DNA from: Polytrichum commune | Lineage: Eukaryota > Streptophyta > Polytrichopsida > Polytrichales > Polytrichaceae | DNA: 64,000 bases | Direction of reading: 5' to 3' | NCBI GenBank assembly: GCA_950295325.1 | Contig: OX485806.1 | Span: 53,563,169-53,627,168, forward strand | In this document: in pieces, positions 10,058-19,960 of the stretch | Position numbering within the stretch: position 1 is the stretch's first letter | Layout of the letters: each line of letters begins with the position of its first letter | Notes under the pieces: model-generated | Told to the model about the DNA's origin: nothing | Seen by the model: only the letters and a program-made list of their open reading frames with translations | Database searches by the model: none | Translations under genes and position numbers: made by a program

Positions 10058-12840
10058 TTATATGAATATTTCCTTTTTTGGCCAATTTTTGAGACCTATA
10101 ACCGTGGATCCAGGGGGTTTAAAAATTGATACATTCCTATTTTTTTCTATTACCATGCTATCACTTTCAAGAATAATGGGCATCTGCACAGGACGAGCCC
10201 TCACAGCACGTCCTGAACCTCTTGGATGTGAGAAGTTTACCATGTCAGGTCGATGAGACTCCTCTTCAGCTCCAAGAGGTAGATCTGCCTTCCGCTTCGT
10301 GGACCCGAATACCTCTTCTCCAGCCATGCGAGGAACACGGGTACAAAACTCTTTTGCTCCAAGCATGTCCAGCATGGGGTCTTCAAGCAGTAAAGGATTA
10401 CCTGTTTGCTTCGCCCTGCGCTCTGCCATCCTTAGTTTGAGCTCTTTCTTTGTAGGGCATGTTCCGCCGACGTCACCTTTCAGGAACTGGTAGTAATTGA
10501 CAACCTGTAAGAAGCCTCGAACGAAGTCGTCAACTGTAGCAACGTAGAGGTCACCACCGCTGTTTCCAGACGCTTGAAGCCACTTGTTGTGTATTGTTTC
10601 AGCTAGATTACATGAAGGCATTTCTGCTAGTTCTTCTTCTGAAAACTTCTGCAAGTACGTAGTGGAAGTAGTTAGAGATTAGTGAAGAGTTGTTTCATAT
10701 TAGAGTACTGTGAAAAGAAGGAAAATAATATGAAATGTATTGGAAAAACATACCCCGGTCATGAAGCCTCCCCATTGGCGATAACGGTAGTGCCAGAATG
10801 CAAGCTAGAGCTCTAGTTTGTTTAGGGCCTTCTTTGTCACTGCCCCGGCGGATACCCACCATGCACGTAGCCCGTGGTACATACTCTCCGCTTCGTCCAT
10901 GGTCCTCGCCGTCCTATACTGGTGGCACATCTTCTTGTGCTGCTCCCAGAGTTCTTCGGGAATGTACTTCTCGGTATACTTAACCATAGACTGGGTCCAG
11001 TGAAACTGACAGGTTCTCTCGCGGTCGTCCATGCGGTCGTCCTTCTTCCCGTTGCCATATATGACCCAAACTGCATTCCAGTTGGCCTGGGCGCTGTTGG
11101 CCATGAAACCCTTGAAGTTGGGCTTGACAACGCCATTTCTCTCCATGACAGTATTGAGATTTTTCCAGAAAACGATCTGGACATCAGAGTCCTCAGATTG
11201 CATGTCACAACTTGCAATGGTCATGACACGGCAATATGTGGAGTCATACACGTGGCATGCCATTGTGGTCCATTGTCTTACACGTTTGACATGGTCGAAC
11301 ATCATCCAGGCATTCTCCAGATCTTCGCCGGGTTGCATACGCTTCACCAAGTCTACCCCACTACCAGGCCCGACTTCCGACATCTTGAAGACAAAAACCT
11401 TGTCAAGATCAGCCCCTTGACCTGGAAATTTGTTCTCCTAAACAAAGGCCCATAAACTGATTCCATGGAGTTTGGTGATAGAGTCCATGACACCATATCT
11501 TCTGAGGAAACGGAAGCTCATGACCTTGTTGCGGATGTTCGGAGAAGCCATGTCCTTGCATCGGTCAAATAGAGGAACAAGTTCCTCTAGACTAAGCTTC
11601 TTTGGCGGCGTGTCATCGGGTTGAAGAAGATAGTTGCTAATTAGAACTTTGCTAGCCTCCAACACCACTGCACTCTTGGTAGCCTGGGGAGTCTTCTCGA
11701 TCTGTTCTTCAATTAGGCCACTGATCTCAGCCTTAGTGTCTCTGTAGTCGCCCACCTTGACTGGGTGATCGTGAGTTCCTAGGTGGATACACGCTCTTGT
11801 ATGGTTGATTTTGCCAGCCACATAATAAATCTTTGCTCCACATGTAGCAATATATGCCGGGGGTCTTTACATACCTTGCAAACAAGAGTGGATTCAGTTG
11901 GGGGTGTTTGATTCACTACAAAGGCTTGTAGGGTACAACCTTCAAACTCTGTCTCGTTGATTTGGAAAATACGAGGACGGCGGATCAGATATTCGTAGTC
12001 CTTGTTGTTGCAACGCAGGTATGCAACGCAGTCGTTTGTGATGATGGTGGTGATGGTCTTCGTCCACATATGGCCGTCGTAACGCTTGTCCATTCCCTGC
12101 ATTGACTTGGCCTGTAACCGTGCGGCCGTGTGACCAATGGGTGGCAACTCAAATATGACGGCACCATCGAACACAGCAGGAAGGTACTCTACCCTTTCGT
12201 GTTTAATCACCGAGTAGTCTATTTTTTTAAGAATATTTTTTTTCCCAGGCATTCCGGCGAGTTGTTTAAGTAATGGTAATATGCTAACAGTATCTTGCCA
12301 CAAAGGATATACTTTAGGAGTGTTCCCACTAACTATGACCTTAGGCGGGGCCTTTGTGGGACTGCATTCTTCATCAGAAGAAAGTGTTATTACAGACTGA
12401 AATGTAATGTTTTCTACAATTGGCGTATCAAGACCAGGCTCGAGCTTGACCTTCACATCACGTGGCAGAGGAGTTTGAATGGTGCAGGTAGAGGAAGAAC
12501 GAGGAGTAAGGATCTCAGTAGACACAGCCATCTGAGAATCAGTGAGGCCATACACTCGGTAATCACCTGGATGAAGACTCCAGAACAAGTTATTGTTCTC
12601 ATCTCGCTGCAAAACCCGACTAAGGGTGTGTGTAAGCTCAGATGTGACAATGTCAAAAATATCCTCGTCAACAATAATAGTGTCTTCTCTGAAGCCGAAC
12701 CGAAGACTCAAGCGTTGTGACGTCACATAAGCTAGTCCGTTCTCCTCCATCCGAAAGGTAAGTGGGACTCTAACTCCATCAGCATAAAGGACAACCATCC
12801 CCAACTCTCCGTTAGCAGGAAAATGAGCCATGATGAGGGG
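10058..12840 (-). pseudogene. Mutator-like transposase with GCM/WRKY-type zinc-binding domain
   Basis: The N-terminal part (about 12830-11860) ends in a Cys/His-rich module: Asp-Gly-His-Met-Trp-Thr, then Cys-Lys-Val-Cys, and after a frameshift Cys-Gly-Ala-Lys, Arg-Ala-Cys-Ile-His and Thr-His-Asp-His-Pro. This is the GCM/WRKY-like layout known from Mutator-like transposases. The catalytic-like region follows (11440-10760), with Tyr-Asp-Ser, Gly-Phe-Met-Ala-Asn-Ser-Ala-Gln, Cys-Gln-Phe-His-Trp-Thr-Gln and Gln-Trp-Gly-Gly-Phe. A phase-0 intron (10649-10753, GTATGT...TTGCAG) precedes the C-terminal exon. Breaks: one base lost in a five-G run (11859-11863), stop TAG at 11438-11440, stop TAG at 10805-10807 where copy 2 has Trp. 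The N-terminus is uncertain; ATG near 12831 is plausible, and an upstream exon may exist (TTTCTTAG acceptor near 12857). The Asn in Met-Ala-Asn-Ser may replace a catalytic Asp. Confidence 0.7.
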
Positions 12841-13371
12841 AATGAGGCCTTGCACTAAGAAAAAAATATGAAAGAGGATTCTTAACATTGTGGGCCATCT
12901 ATATATTACAAATGGGCTGCCAACGATAACGACATGATCCACATGATGGATGAACTCTGAACGAAAGCTTCACTAATATTTTCAATATGGAAACAACCGT
13001 CCTTGAGTCTAAAAGTGATGGGTAACGTTGTCATGATATATATAAGTATAGCGTGCAAGTCATGGTAGACATTCTACTCGACAAGCAATTAAATATGATT
13101 ATTTGGCGCCGACTTAAAGCATAATTCATAACTAGGTCTAGAGATAGACTTCACGTTTCAAGACAGGAATAGAACGAATGACAAAGACCCAATTGGGCAT
13201 TAAATATAGGATTGTCGCTCGTGCGAACACTTGTATAAGATCTCGTGATACTCATATCCTTTGTTTTAGAATCATAAGTTATGGACTCTCGAGTGCCGTA
13301 AGATGTGTTCGGTTCAAGGGAGGGTTTTGGGAGTGCTGGAGTAGACATGCTCTAGAAGGGTGATACCTGAC
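12841..13371. promoter_or_regulatory. Divergent intergenic region between transposase and methyltransferase-like gene
   Basis: About 530 bp separate the two outward-reading genes and hold no convincing coding sequence. A TATA-like TATATATAAG lies at 13036-13045, about 330 bp upstream of the first ATG of the plus-strand gene. It could serve as shared control region, but only the TATA-like string and the geometry support this. Confidence 0.35.
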
Positions 13372-13697
13372 ATGCAGAACCATATCAAGAAAAGGAAAAA
13401 GAGAAGGAAGTTGTATTTCAGTAGCACTAAGGCATTGAAGACGAGTAAAATGGGGAGGAAGAATGTCCAACACAAAAGATACAAGACAAATGGAATTAAC
13501 AAAGTTTTAGATTTTGAAGACAGTGGGGAGAACGCAACATTGTCGACGGTAGATGAATATGAAGGTCCGTCAACATCCCGGGGCCGAGGATGTCCGTCTG
13601 GAGGTACATCGAAAGAATTGGAAACGCAGTCCAATCCTGCATCCAATCCCGCATCGGAGGAGCACAGTGCGGAGGACGAGCTTGATGGAACCGAAAG
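13372..13697 (+). CDS. Candidate first exon of the methyltransferase-like gene (basic, Ser/Glu-rich)
   Basis: An open frame begins ATG at 13372 and runs about 108 codons to a good donor (GAAAG|GTGGGT, 13697/13698). The N-terminus is strongly basic with Lys-Lys-Arg-Lys-Lys-Arg-Arg-Lys, a likely nuclear localisation signal. The rest is acidic and low in complexity (Glu, Asp, Ser, Asn-Pro-Ala-Ser repeats). It lies upstream of the next exon in the same orientation within the same transposon, which is the reason for assigning it. The splice phase does not fit directly to the exon at 14272, so a further exon probably lies between, or the assignment is wrong. I recognise no domain. Confidence 0.4.
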
Positions 13698-14271
13698 GTG
13701 GGTTTCTAGAACCTATACTTGATTCTTGTGTTCACCTCAGATTAGGGGCCAGAGTGATTCAAAAACTTCGTGACAATGAACATTTGAGTAGGACAGACAA
13801 GATTTATGGACTGCGACGGAGGAGGTGCAGGCAAATGATATCAAGTTTGGGTTCTAGACGTTTAGGGCTTTGTTTTGGCGAGTCTAAGCACAAGTTTGAG
13901 GCTGCAGGGGGCTAAGTGAGGCTCGTCAAAATCAAGATTTTAGTGGTTCCGGTTGGAAGTGAGGCTGTCTGCAGAGGGTTTTAGTTGATGCACATAGAAT
14001 GCTGGTTTTGCTTTGTAAGGGTGTAGAGGGTTGTTTTGTACAAGTCTAAGCACAAGTTTGAGGCTGCAAGGGCTAAGTGACACTCTCCATAGAGATATGG
14101 ATCTCTTTGTTTGGGCTTGGCATGTAGAAGTTATGGCCAGTAGAATGGAAGTTAGTATTCATCTTGAATTTCATGTTGTCATTTGACTATCCCCTAATAA
14201 GCTATGGCAAGGATGGTAACCTGTAAGACAACATCTAATTTCTTAAAAATGTTTCGTGTGCATGGCCTCAG

Positions 14272-16605
14272 ATAGCAGTGGAGGCTGACGAGCTCTTCTC
14301 GGGTGTTCTCATAGACCTTGGGGAAATTGTTGAGTACAATCTCGATGGCGAAGATCCTATTTTGACTATCTTCGATTACGTGGAGGCCATGAGGTGTCAG
14401 CTCTGGGAGATTGCCTTCTTCATTGAGTTGGGTGGAGATAACGGCGCTCACAAGAACAACCCCCCGGACAAGCAACATTTTTTTGTTCAAGTTGTCCGCA
14501 GAGTCCTTTACAGGTACTTTTGATACGTTCTCCTACCCATGAAGGCCATCTCTAAGGTACCCGCTTTCTTCCCTAACTACCTGGACTTCGAAAGTCCTGA
14601 TTCCATGTTCACTCCTGCAATTATAAAAATATGGGATCCAATTCACTTTCAATAGTGCGGGTGGTACTTGGATTGTCCGTTCAAGAAGCCTCTTCCCTTT
14701 GACATCACGCTCAAGGACTCCATCTAACCTCTCCTACCTTCTCCCGCTGCATCAGTTCCAAGCTCAGAGTCTCCCACACCCCCCAAGGGTGGCTCCTCCA
14801 GAAGCAAGACCGCTACTAAAGGGAGTAGGCCTCGGGGATCCAAGCGGAAGGCTGCTGAGTTGGTTGAGGAGCCAATGGACAAAGATATTTGTGTAACAGG
14901 TGGTGATTTCGGTGTTCCACCTGCTGAACTTGCAGACCCTATCAGCTCCCATCTTCCACGTGCACCTGGTCCTAAGCGTATTCATCTGGGAGTTGCTGGT
15001 CAAGCCAAACCCATCACATTCGTCCCACCTGCGTTTAAGTCAATGTCGTCATCCCAGGCATGCACCTCCTCCTCTGCTTCTCCTCGGGTTCTCATACTCA
15101 ATGACTCATTCCACATGATGTTGGATTATAAGGCGAAGCACAACAAATTCCCTTCAACTTACGATGACATGGTTGCTTTTCTAAGTGAGGTACATATCCA
15201 GCTTAATTCCCATTCAATTCAGCTAGCATGCCCTTATTCACCAATTCATTCTCTACTAAACGCTCTGGTTTTTTTGAAACAAAGGTTGGAGCATCCAGGG
15301 AATTCTTCTTCTCAAGCAAGGTGTTGCAGAAGGCTGCAGTGGACCTCATTATTGCAGAGTATCCCGATGGTTTGCCTGTCCCAGGAATTTCCAAATTTCC
15401 AGGGCAAGTTCCAAATTGGAATAAGCAGGTTGACAACTTTATCAAGTTCACAATTGGCTTTTGTCAAGGGTATCTTCACGACGACGGGGCTCTCCTCCTA
15501 TTCTATCCTGACAGCGTGCAAATAAAAAAGGAGGTTTTGAGCTTTCTCTACAACAACAATCTGGAGGTCAAGGAAGAATGGACCATCGTGAATCCTCTCC
15601 ACCTCACTCACCCTATGCATAACTCCAAGCGGGTCAGTAATTCTAGTCATTTTGTGCTCTTTAAGTTCTCACTCCTTCATGACTTGAATCACATTGCTAA
15701 CAATTCGGGGCCTATTATTGATGTCCAGACTCTGAAATTCAAAGCCATTGTGTTGGTTCGGTCTTTCTCCACACCTTTGGTTAGGCAACCGAAGGAGTTC
15801 GTCATTTCGTCTAGTGACAAATTTGAAGATGTTGACCTTGCAAATGATGACGTCCTTTTCAACATTGTCACTGCTGATACTGCACTCAAGCGCAATGACG
15901 GTGACAAGTTTTGGAGGGGCCCTAAGGAGAAGGCAGTGTCCCTGCTCCAGCTTCTAATCAGTGGCCTTAGCCCTCCCGGGGGCATTATATGTGACCTCAC
16001 TGCTGGAACTGGTATAAGCAATTTGTTCAACATTCCCATCTCTCTAGACTTAGGCAATTCAATCACATGCGACTAATTCATTTGTTTCGGTCTTTGTAGG
16101 TGCCTCGGTTCTTGCAGCACAATCTTCTAACAGGGCAATTGTGGCACTTGAGGGAGACAAGGAATTGTACGAAGAACTCCTGCATCCACTTCAGGTCGCA
16201 GCGTCGGAGTGTCGCGGGGTCGATCCAACCCACTTTGTAGACCTTGACGACGACGACGATACCCTCTCTCAACAGGGTGCAGTTAGTCTATGTGAGTAAG
16301 TCTTTTGTCATTTTAAACTTCTTTTTTGAATATGTTGCATTTAATTCGAATGATTCTAACAATCTTAATTTGTCCTTTGTTGTTGCAGTTTGATGGTTGA
16401 AGGCCGTCGCTCCGTAGACTACGGCTCACCTCGTAGTTCTAACATGCGACTTCCCTGTTATGCAGAGGATATGGCAGTAGCTTATGCCAAAAACTCTTCT
16501 CCTAGTTGTAGTGCCTCTTCTAGTCCATGTCATAGATACGATCCAAGAGTACTCAGATTCATAGATCAAAGTGCTTCGGAGAGTGAGAATGAGTTTATTC
16601 CTTGA
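14272..16605 (+). pseudogene. Beta-class DNA amino-methyltransferase-like gene, four visible exons
   Basis: Exons 14272-15189, 15285-16011, 16100-16295 and 16389-16605 join in frame across GT-AG introns (15190-15284, 16012-16099, 16296-16388). Exon 2 has Val-Asp-Leu-Ile-Ile-Ala-Glu-Tyr-Pro-Asp-Gly-Leu-Pro, where N4/N6 DNA methyltransferases have their Asp-Pro-Pro-Tyr motif IV. It continues with an Asp-Asp-Gly-Ala-Leu-Leu-Leu-Phe strand, an Asn-Ser-Lys-Arg...Ser-Ser-His-Phe-Val-Leu-Phe segment, and across the 16011/16100 junction Pro-Pro-Gly-Gly-Ile-Ile-Cys-Asp-Leu-Thr-Ala-Gly-Thr-Gly, the AdoMet-binding motif I. Motif IV before motif I is the beta-class order. Exon 1 has a Ser/Lys-rich linker with Lys-Arg-Lys. 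Three in-frame stops interrupt exon 1: TGA 14521, TAG 14653, TAA 14725, each one C-to-T step from Arg or Gln codons. The altered motif IV means activity is doubtful even without the stops. Confidence 0.6.
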
Positions 16606-16967
16606 ACTCCATTTTGTATTGGATTGTATTATTTATGTCTTTTTGATTTCCGACGCAAGTCTCATACTTGCTCTTCTTTATTTCATACTCATAATGTCAA
16701 CCCGCATTGCATTCTTCATTTATTACTGTTAATTTTTTTAGTTTGTGGATTAGCCTTTAAGTATAGTTCAAGTGTCCCTAAACAATATGGCTCTCACAAT
16801 CTTAACCGCTAGTCACAAAACAATGTAGCATCCACCCATTCCAATAAAAAGTTGGTGCCTCACACACCTCCTCCTTGTTTCATTAAATCATAAGTATTCA
16901 ATAATACTTAAGTTGCACACCACACAATACACTCCAATTCATACTACCCACTTGTATTCTTCATTTA
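16606..16967. other. Non-coding 3' region of the Mutator-like element
   Basis: AT-rich sequence downstream of the methyltransferase-like gene. I see no gene. It probably holds the 3' UTR; no single polyadenylation signal stands out. Confidence 0.45.
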
Positions 16968-17578
16968 TGTTCACCCTCTATAATGTTCACCCTCTATAAA
17001 TGTTAACCCTCGGGAGTGGATCAAAGTTAACATTCATAAATGTGTTAACAGCTAACAATCATAAAATTATTTTTTTGAGCAATATACAAATCTTAACATG
17101 TTCTAAATATAAGCAAATGTGAACAGTACCTGTGAGAGAATACAATTCACAAAATTGCAAACCCAATCCAAACTTTATTCAATATCAAGTTTACAAATCA
17201 TGGGTGAAGTATGAATCAATGGTTCTTTGGTGAGATTCATGGGCATGCACAACTTCCAAATATTTCTCAATCTGCACCAACAAACCCACGTACTTGGACA
17301 TCCACATGAACGTGTTTCCACGTACCTTCTAATGGAACTTTTCATATGCCTCCATTCTTGAACATCCATCACTAGAACTATTAGTAGCCAAACTTAGTCT
17401 TTCCAAAAGACTGTTTATGGTTGTATTTCATTCGTTAACATTTATAGAGTCAAATTTACAAAGAAGGGAGTAGCATTTTGTTAACAAGTCACACGTTTAA
17501 CATTTATAGTGTGCAATATGTGGGGAGTAGAATAAAATTAACATTTAGAAAGGGTTAACATTAATAGAGGGTGGACTG
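16968..17578. mobile_element. pogo/Emigrant-like short element
   Basis: The right end reverse-complemented reads CAGTCCACCCTCTATTAATG and the left end reads TGTTCACCCTCTATAATG, followed by a second CACCCTCTATAAATGTTAACC. TA dinucleotides flank both ends (16966-16967, 17579-17580). The ends resemble the CAGT-(n)-ACCTCTATAAATTAATA ends known for Emigrant, a pogo-derived MITE. A minus-strand stretch (about 17390-17180) has Lys-Tyr-Leu-Glu-Val-Val and Thr-Ile-Asp-Ser-Tyr-Phe, possibly a transposase tail, but it is broken. Confidence 0.5.
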
Positions 17579-17928
17579 TATGTGGAGAATTTTTTTTCAC
17601 AAACATCCTTTGTGTTTCCTTCAAATAGTAAATTTTATTTAATTTACAGTAATATGTACTATAGTACACAAGTTTGCTAATTGTATTTGTGACGTCATAG
17701 TGATGTAAGCCCTAATTTTTATTTTATTAAAATATTTCTATGTTTCAAAAATCTATAAACGTTATGAATGGGGAAATGTTGGCTTATTTCCATGGTAATA
17801 GAGTCCCTAACTCTTAAAAGTTTCTAAAAATAGTTCGATTTTTTCCCTCAATCCCGCGGTTATAGGTGCATTTTCCCTCTCAATTCATGTCTCAAATTGA
17901 GTTCTCCGCTCGCATACTAACTTTCCCC
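17579..17928. other. Right terminal region of the Mutator-like element
   Basis: Non-coding. It contains the inward part of the right inverted end (CATGGTAATAGA, CGGTTATAGGTG and CATTTTCCC in inverted order relative to the left end) and the terminal GCTCGCATACTAACTTTCCCC. Confidence 0.6.
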
Positions 17929-18124
17929 ATTGTTACCGGTCCGGCAATTGGACTAGGAGGACCATTTAATAGATTGGACTAGAGTAACGGTTACGCCACG
18001 ATTAACCAACGGTCCGGAAGTGGCGGTTACAACGGACTTGTGGCGGTTGGGGGAAAACCGTTGGTAAAACGGTTGGCAACCGTTTTCCGTTAAAACGAAC
18101 GGTAACAGGGGAAGGAAGAAGGAG

Positions 18125-18145
18125 GAAGGATATTTAAGGGTCCCT
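18125..18145 (+). promoter_or_regulatory. TATA-like box of family II element
   Basis: ATATTTAAGG at about 18130-18139 lies in a purine-rich stretch about 240 bp upstream of the family II ATG at 18374. It is followed by a CT-rich leader (TCCCTTCCTTCTCCTCCCC), common at plant transcription starts. The 200 bp upstream are rich in CCGTT/AACGG words in both orientations (18003-18108). Confidence 0.35.
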
Positions 18146-18373
18146 TCCTTCTCCTCCCCACTTTTTCGCAAGAAGAAAATTTGTTGAGAGAACGAGTGGT
18201 GAGGTGGTGTTTTTTTTCTCTCGAGCCGCCAGCAGTTGGATTGCTGGGACTCCGTAATTTCCAGTTACCGGCAGTTGGCTTACCGGGACTCCATAGCAAT
18301 TAAGCGGAAGAGAGGGAATCCGGAGGGGAGAGAATTTCCGTAGCTGTGACAGGGGGTGAGAGAAGATAGGAAA

Positions 18374-19960
18374 ATGCCGGAAGCACGGGAAGAAGATCGG
18401 AGGGAACCCATCCCGATTCCGCTCAAAGCCCTCATCCCTACAATTCCGAGGGAGGACGGGGAGCTGCAGCAGCTAGCGGAGGATTTCCGGGTTATGGGTT
18501 GCGCGGGGTTGCTCGCCAAACCCTGGAACCTCCGAGCGGAAGATACCCTCCGGGAGTTCAAGTTCGAGAGAGGGAATCAGTGGCTGGGAACTAAAAGGAG
18601 GGATCCGGATAGTTGGACTCCGGATGTCTGGAATAAGGTTTATGGGTTTCCGAGAGGAATTGCAGAGGGGTGGGCCGGCCGCCGCGATGGCCTGTTCGCC
18701 GGAAAGTTTAGAGGGGACGCGGACCCGAAGGACGGCTTCCACCGCGGGAACTGCCGCAACCTTAGGTATTAGAGTTCCTCCTGCCCATCCTTAACCCGGA
18801 CAAGCCTAAGCGGATCAGCCTTACCATGGCTAACACCTTGTTTGGTGCTATGTCCGGAGTCCGGCCCGTGAATTGGGGGTTGATAATTCACGAAGTAGTA
18901 GGGCGGGGGCCTCCCCAATGTAGGCCGGAAACCCTCCTTCCTCTCCCCTTTCATTCTGCACCTCTATCAGCACTTTGACTGCATCACGGCCGAGGAGGAG
19001 GACCTGCTGACGATAGCGGCGGAGGAGGTCACCTACAAGCTCCATCCGGAAGTTGGGGACCTCGAGACGGAAACTTCTAGCGACCCCATCATTCCGGAAG
19101 CGCCTCCCTCTTCACCCGGAAGCCCGCCGCCGACCCTCCAGAGACCAATCTCTCCTCCCCTCATTATCATCCGGAAGCCGGACCCTGTCGGGAGACCACT
19201 TGGCGGAATGTGGATCTCTCCGCTTGGGACTTTCCGGAAAATCCCTTCAAGCGGGTCCAGGAGGGGCTGGAGGATCTACAGAACCAGTACTTCCGGCTAG
19301 GACACATCGTCCGGGGAACAAATCAGGCCATGGACGACTGCGGACCTGGAAATATTCTCCGGGAGTTGGCGAAGAGGGCGGACAGGAAGGAGCTTGAGCA
19401 AGCCAAGACGGAGAACGCTCACCTCACCGCGCAGGTAGCGGCCATGACTCAGGAGTTGAATAAGAAGAGTGAGGAGATCCGGAAGTACCACGCAGAGCAG
19501 GCAGTGGTCTTCGGCCGAATCCGGGAGCTGGTGGAGCATCCGGCAGAGATCGTCAACAAGGCGCATCTCTACGACCGGATGATGGAGTTCGGAGAACCAA
19601 CTTTCGCTAGGCAGACCCTTCCCATCCTCGTGAAATACTCATGGACGATGAAGGATCTCATGGCGGAGATCTAGAAGGTGGTTCCGCCAAGCGGAACACC
19701 CCGGCGGGTACTCTATCCGGGCCCTCCTGGGTCACCAACCGGAACCCTCTACGAGGTAGTTGGTGAAGTCGCCCTAGTCCAGAATCCACCAACGGCTGCA
19801 GGACCCAGCCAGCAGGGAGGCGACTCTCGGCCTGCCAGTTCCGGAAGAGCTCCGGAAAGGATCCGCTATCCCCAGGTGAGGCGGAAGAGCATCGGGTCTG
19901 TTAGATCCGGACGAGGCCAGTCCCATGTTCCTGAAGGAGGAGGGAAGGACTGGAACGGTT
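18374..19960 (+). pseudogene. Family II coiled-coil, gag-like plant transposon protein (copy 1)
   Basis: The first open part (18374-18757) has Pro-Ile-Pro-Leu-Lys and Trp-Leu-Gly motifs. A middle part (about 18770-19050) reads as a helical domain with Leu-Pro-Ile-Leu-Asn-Pro-Asp, Val-Asn-Trp-Gly-Leu-Ile-Ile and Phe-Ile-Leu-His-Leu-Tyr-Gln-His-Phe, resembling the 'putative plant transposon protein' domain found with some plant retroelements. A long coiled coil follows (19360-19540: Lys-Glu-Leu-Glu-Gln-Ala-Lys...Lys-Lys-Ser-Glu-Glu-Ile). Breaks relative to copy 2: a 10-bp deletion near 18767, a one-base insertion near 18908 and stop TAG at 19672-19674 where copy 2 has CAG. No RT, protease or integrase is seen. 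Confidence 0.6.

Larger units (their letters stand above)
9925..17928. mobile_element. 8.0-kb Mutator-like element copy 1 with transposase and methyltransferase-like gene
   Basis: Left end: GGAGCGTGACTTGTATGCGAGCG. Right end reverse-complemented: GGGGAAAGTTAGTATGCGAGCG. Similarity goes on inward: GGAAAATG, then CCTATAACCG and TCTATTACCATG occur in the same order from both ends (about 10090-10155 on the left, 17800-17870 on the right). The flanks carry ATTGTTAC at 9916-9923 and 17929-17936, extending to 9 bp with one mismatch (T/C). A 9-bp TSD and GG-starting ends suit Mutator-like elements. Inside are two divergent genes, 10058-12840 minus (transposase) and 13372-16605 plus (methyltransferase-like), and a pogo/Emigrant-like insertion (16968-17578). 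Two related ends occur elsewhere in the window (1-776; 48908 onward). Confidence 0.75.

Noticed and set aside
10805-11821. Fungal RIP as the cause of the C-to-T stops
   Set aside because: The window has plant-type elements and introns, and the favoured site is CAG, which fits plant CHG methylation rather than the CA-biased, genome-wide RIP pattern of fungi; a full context count is still needed.
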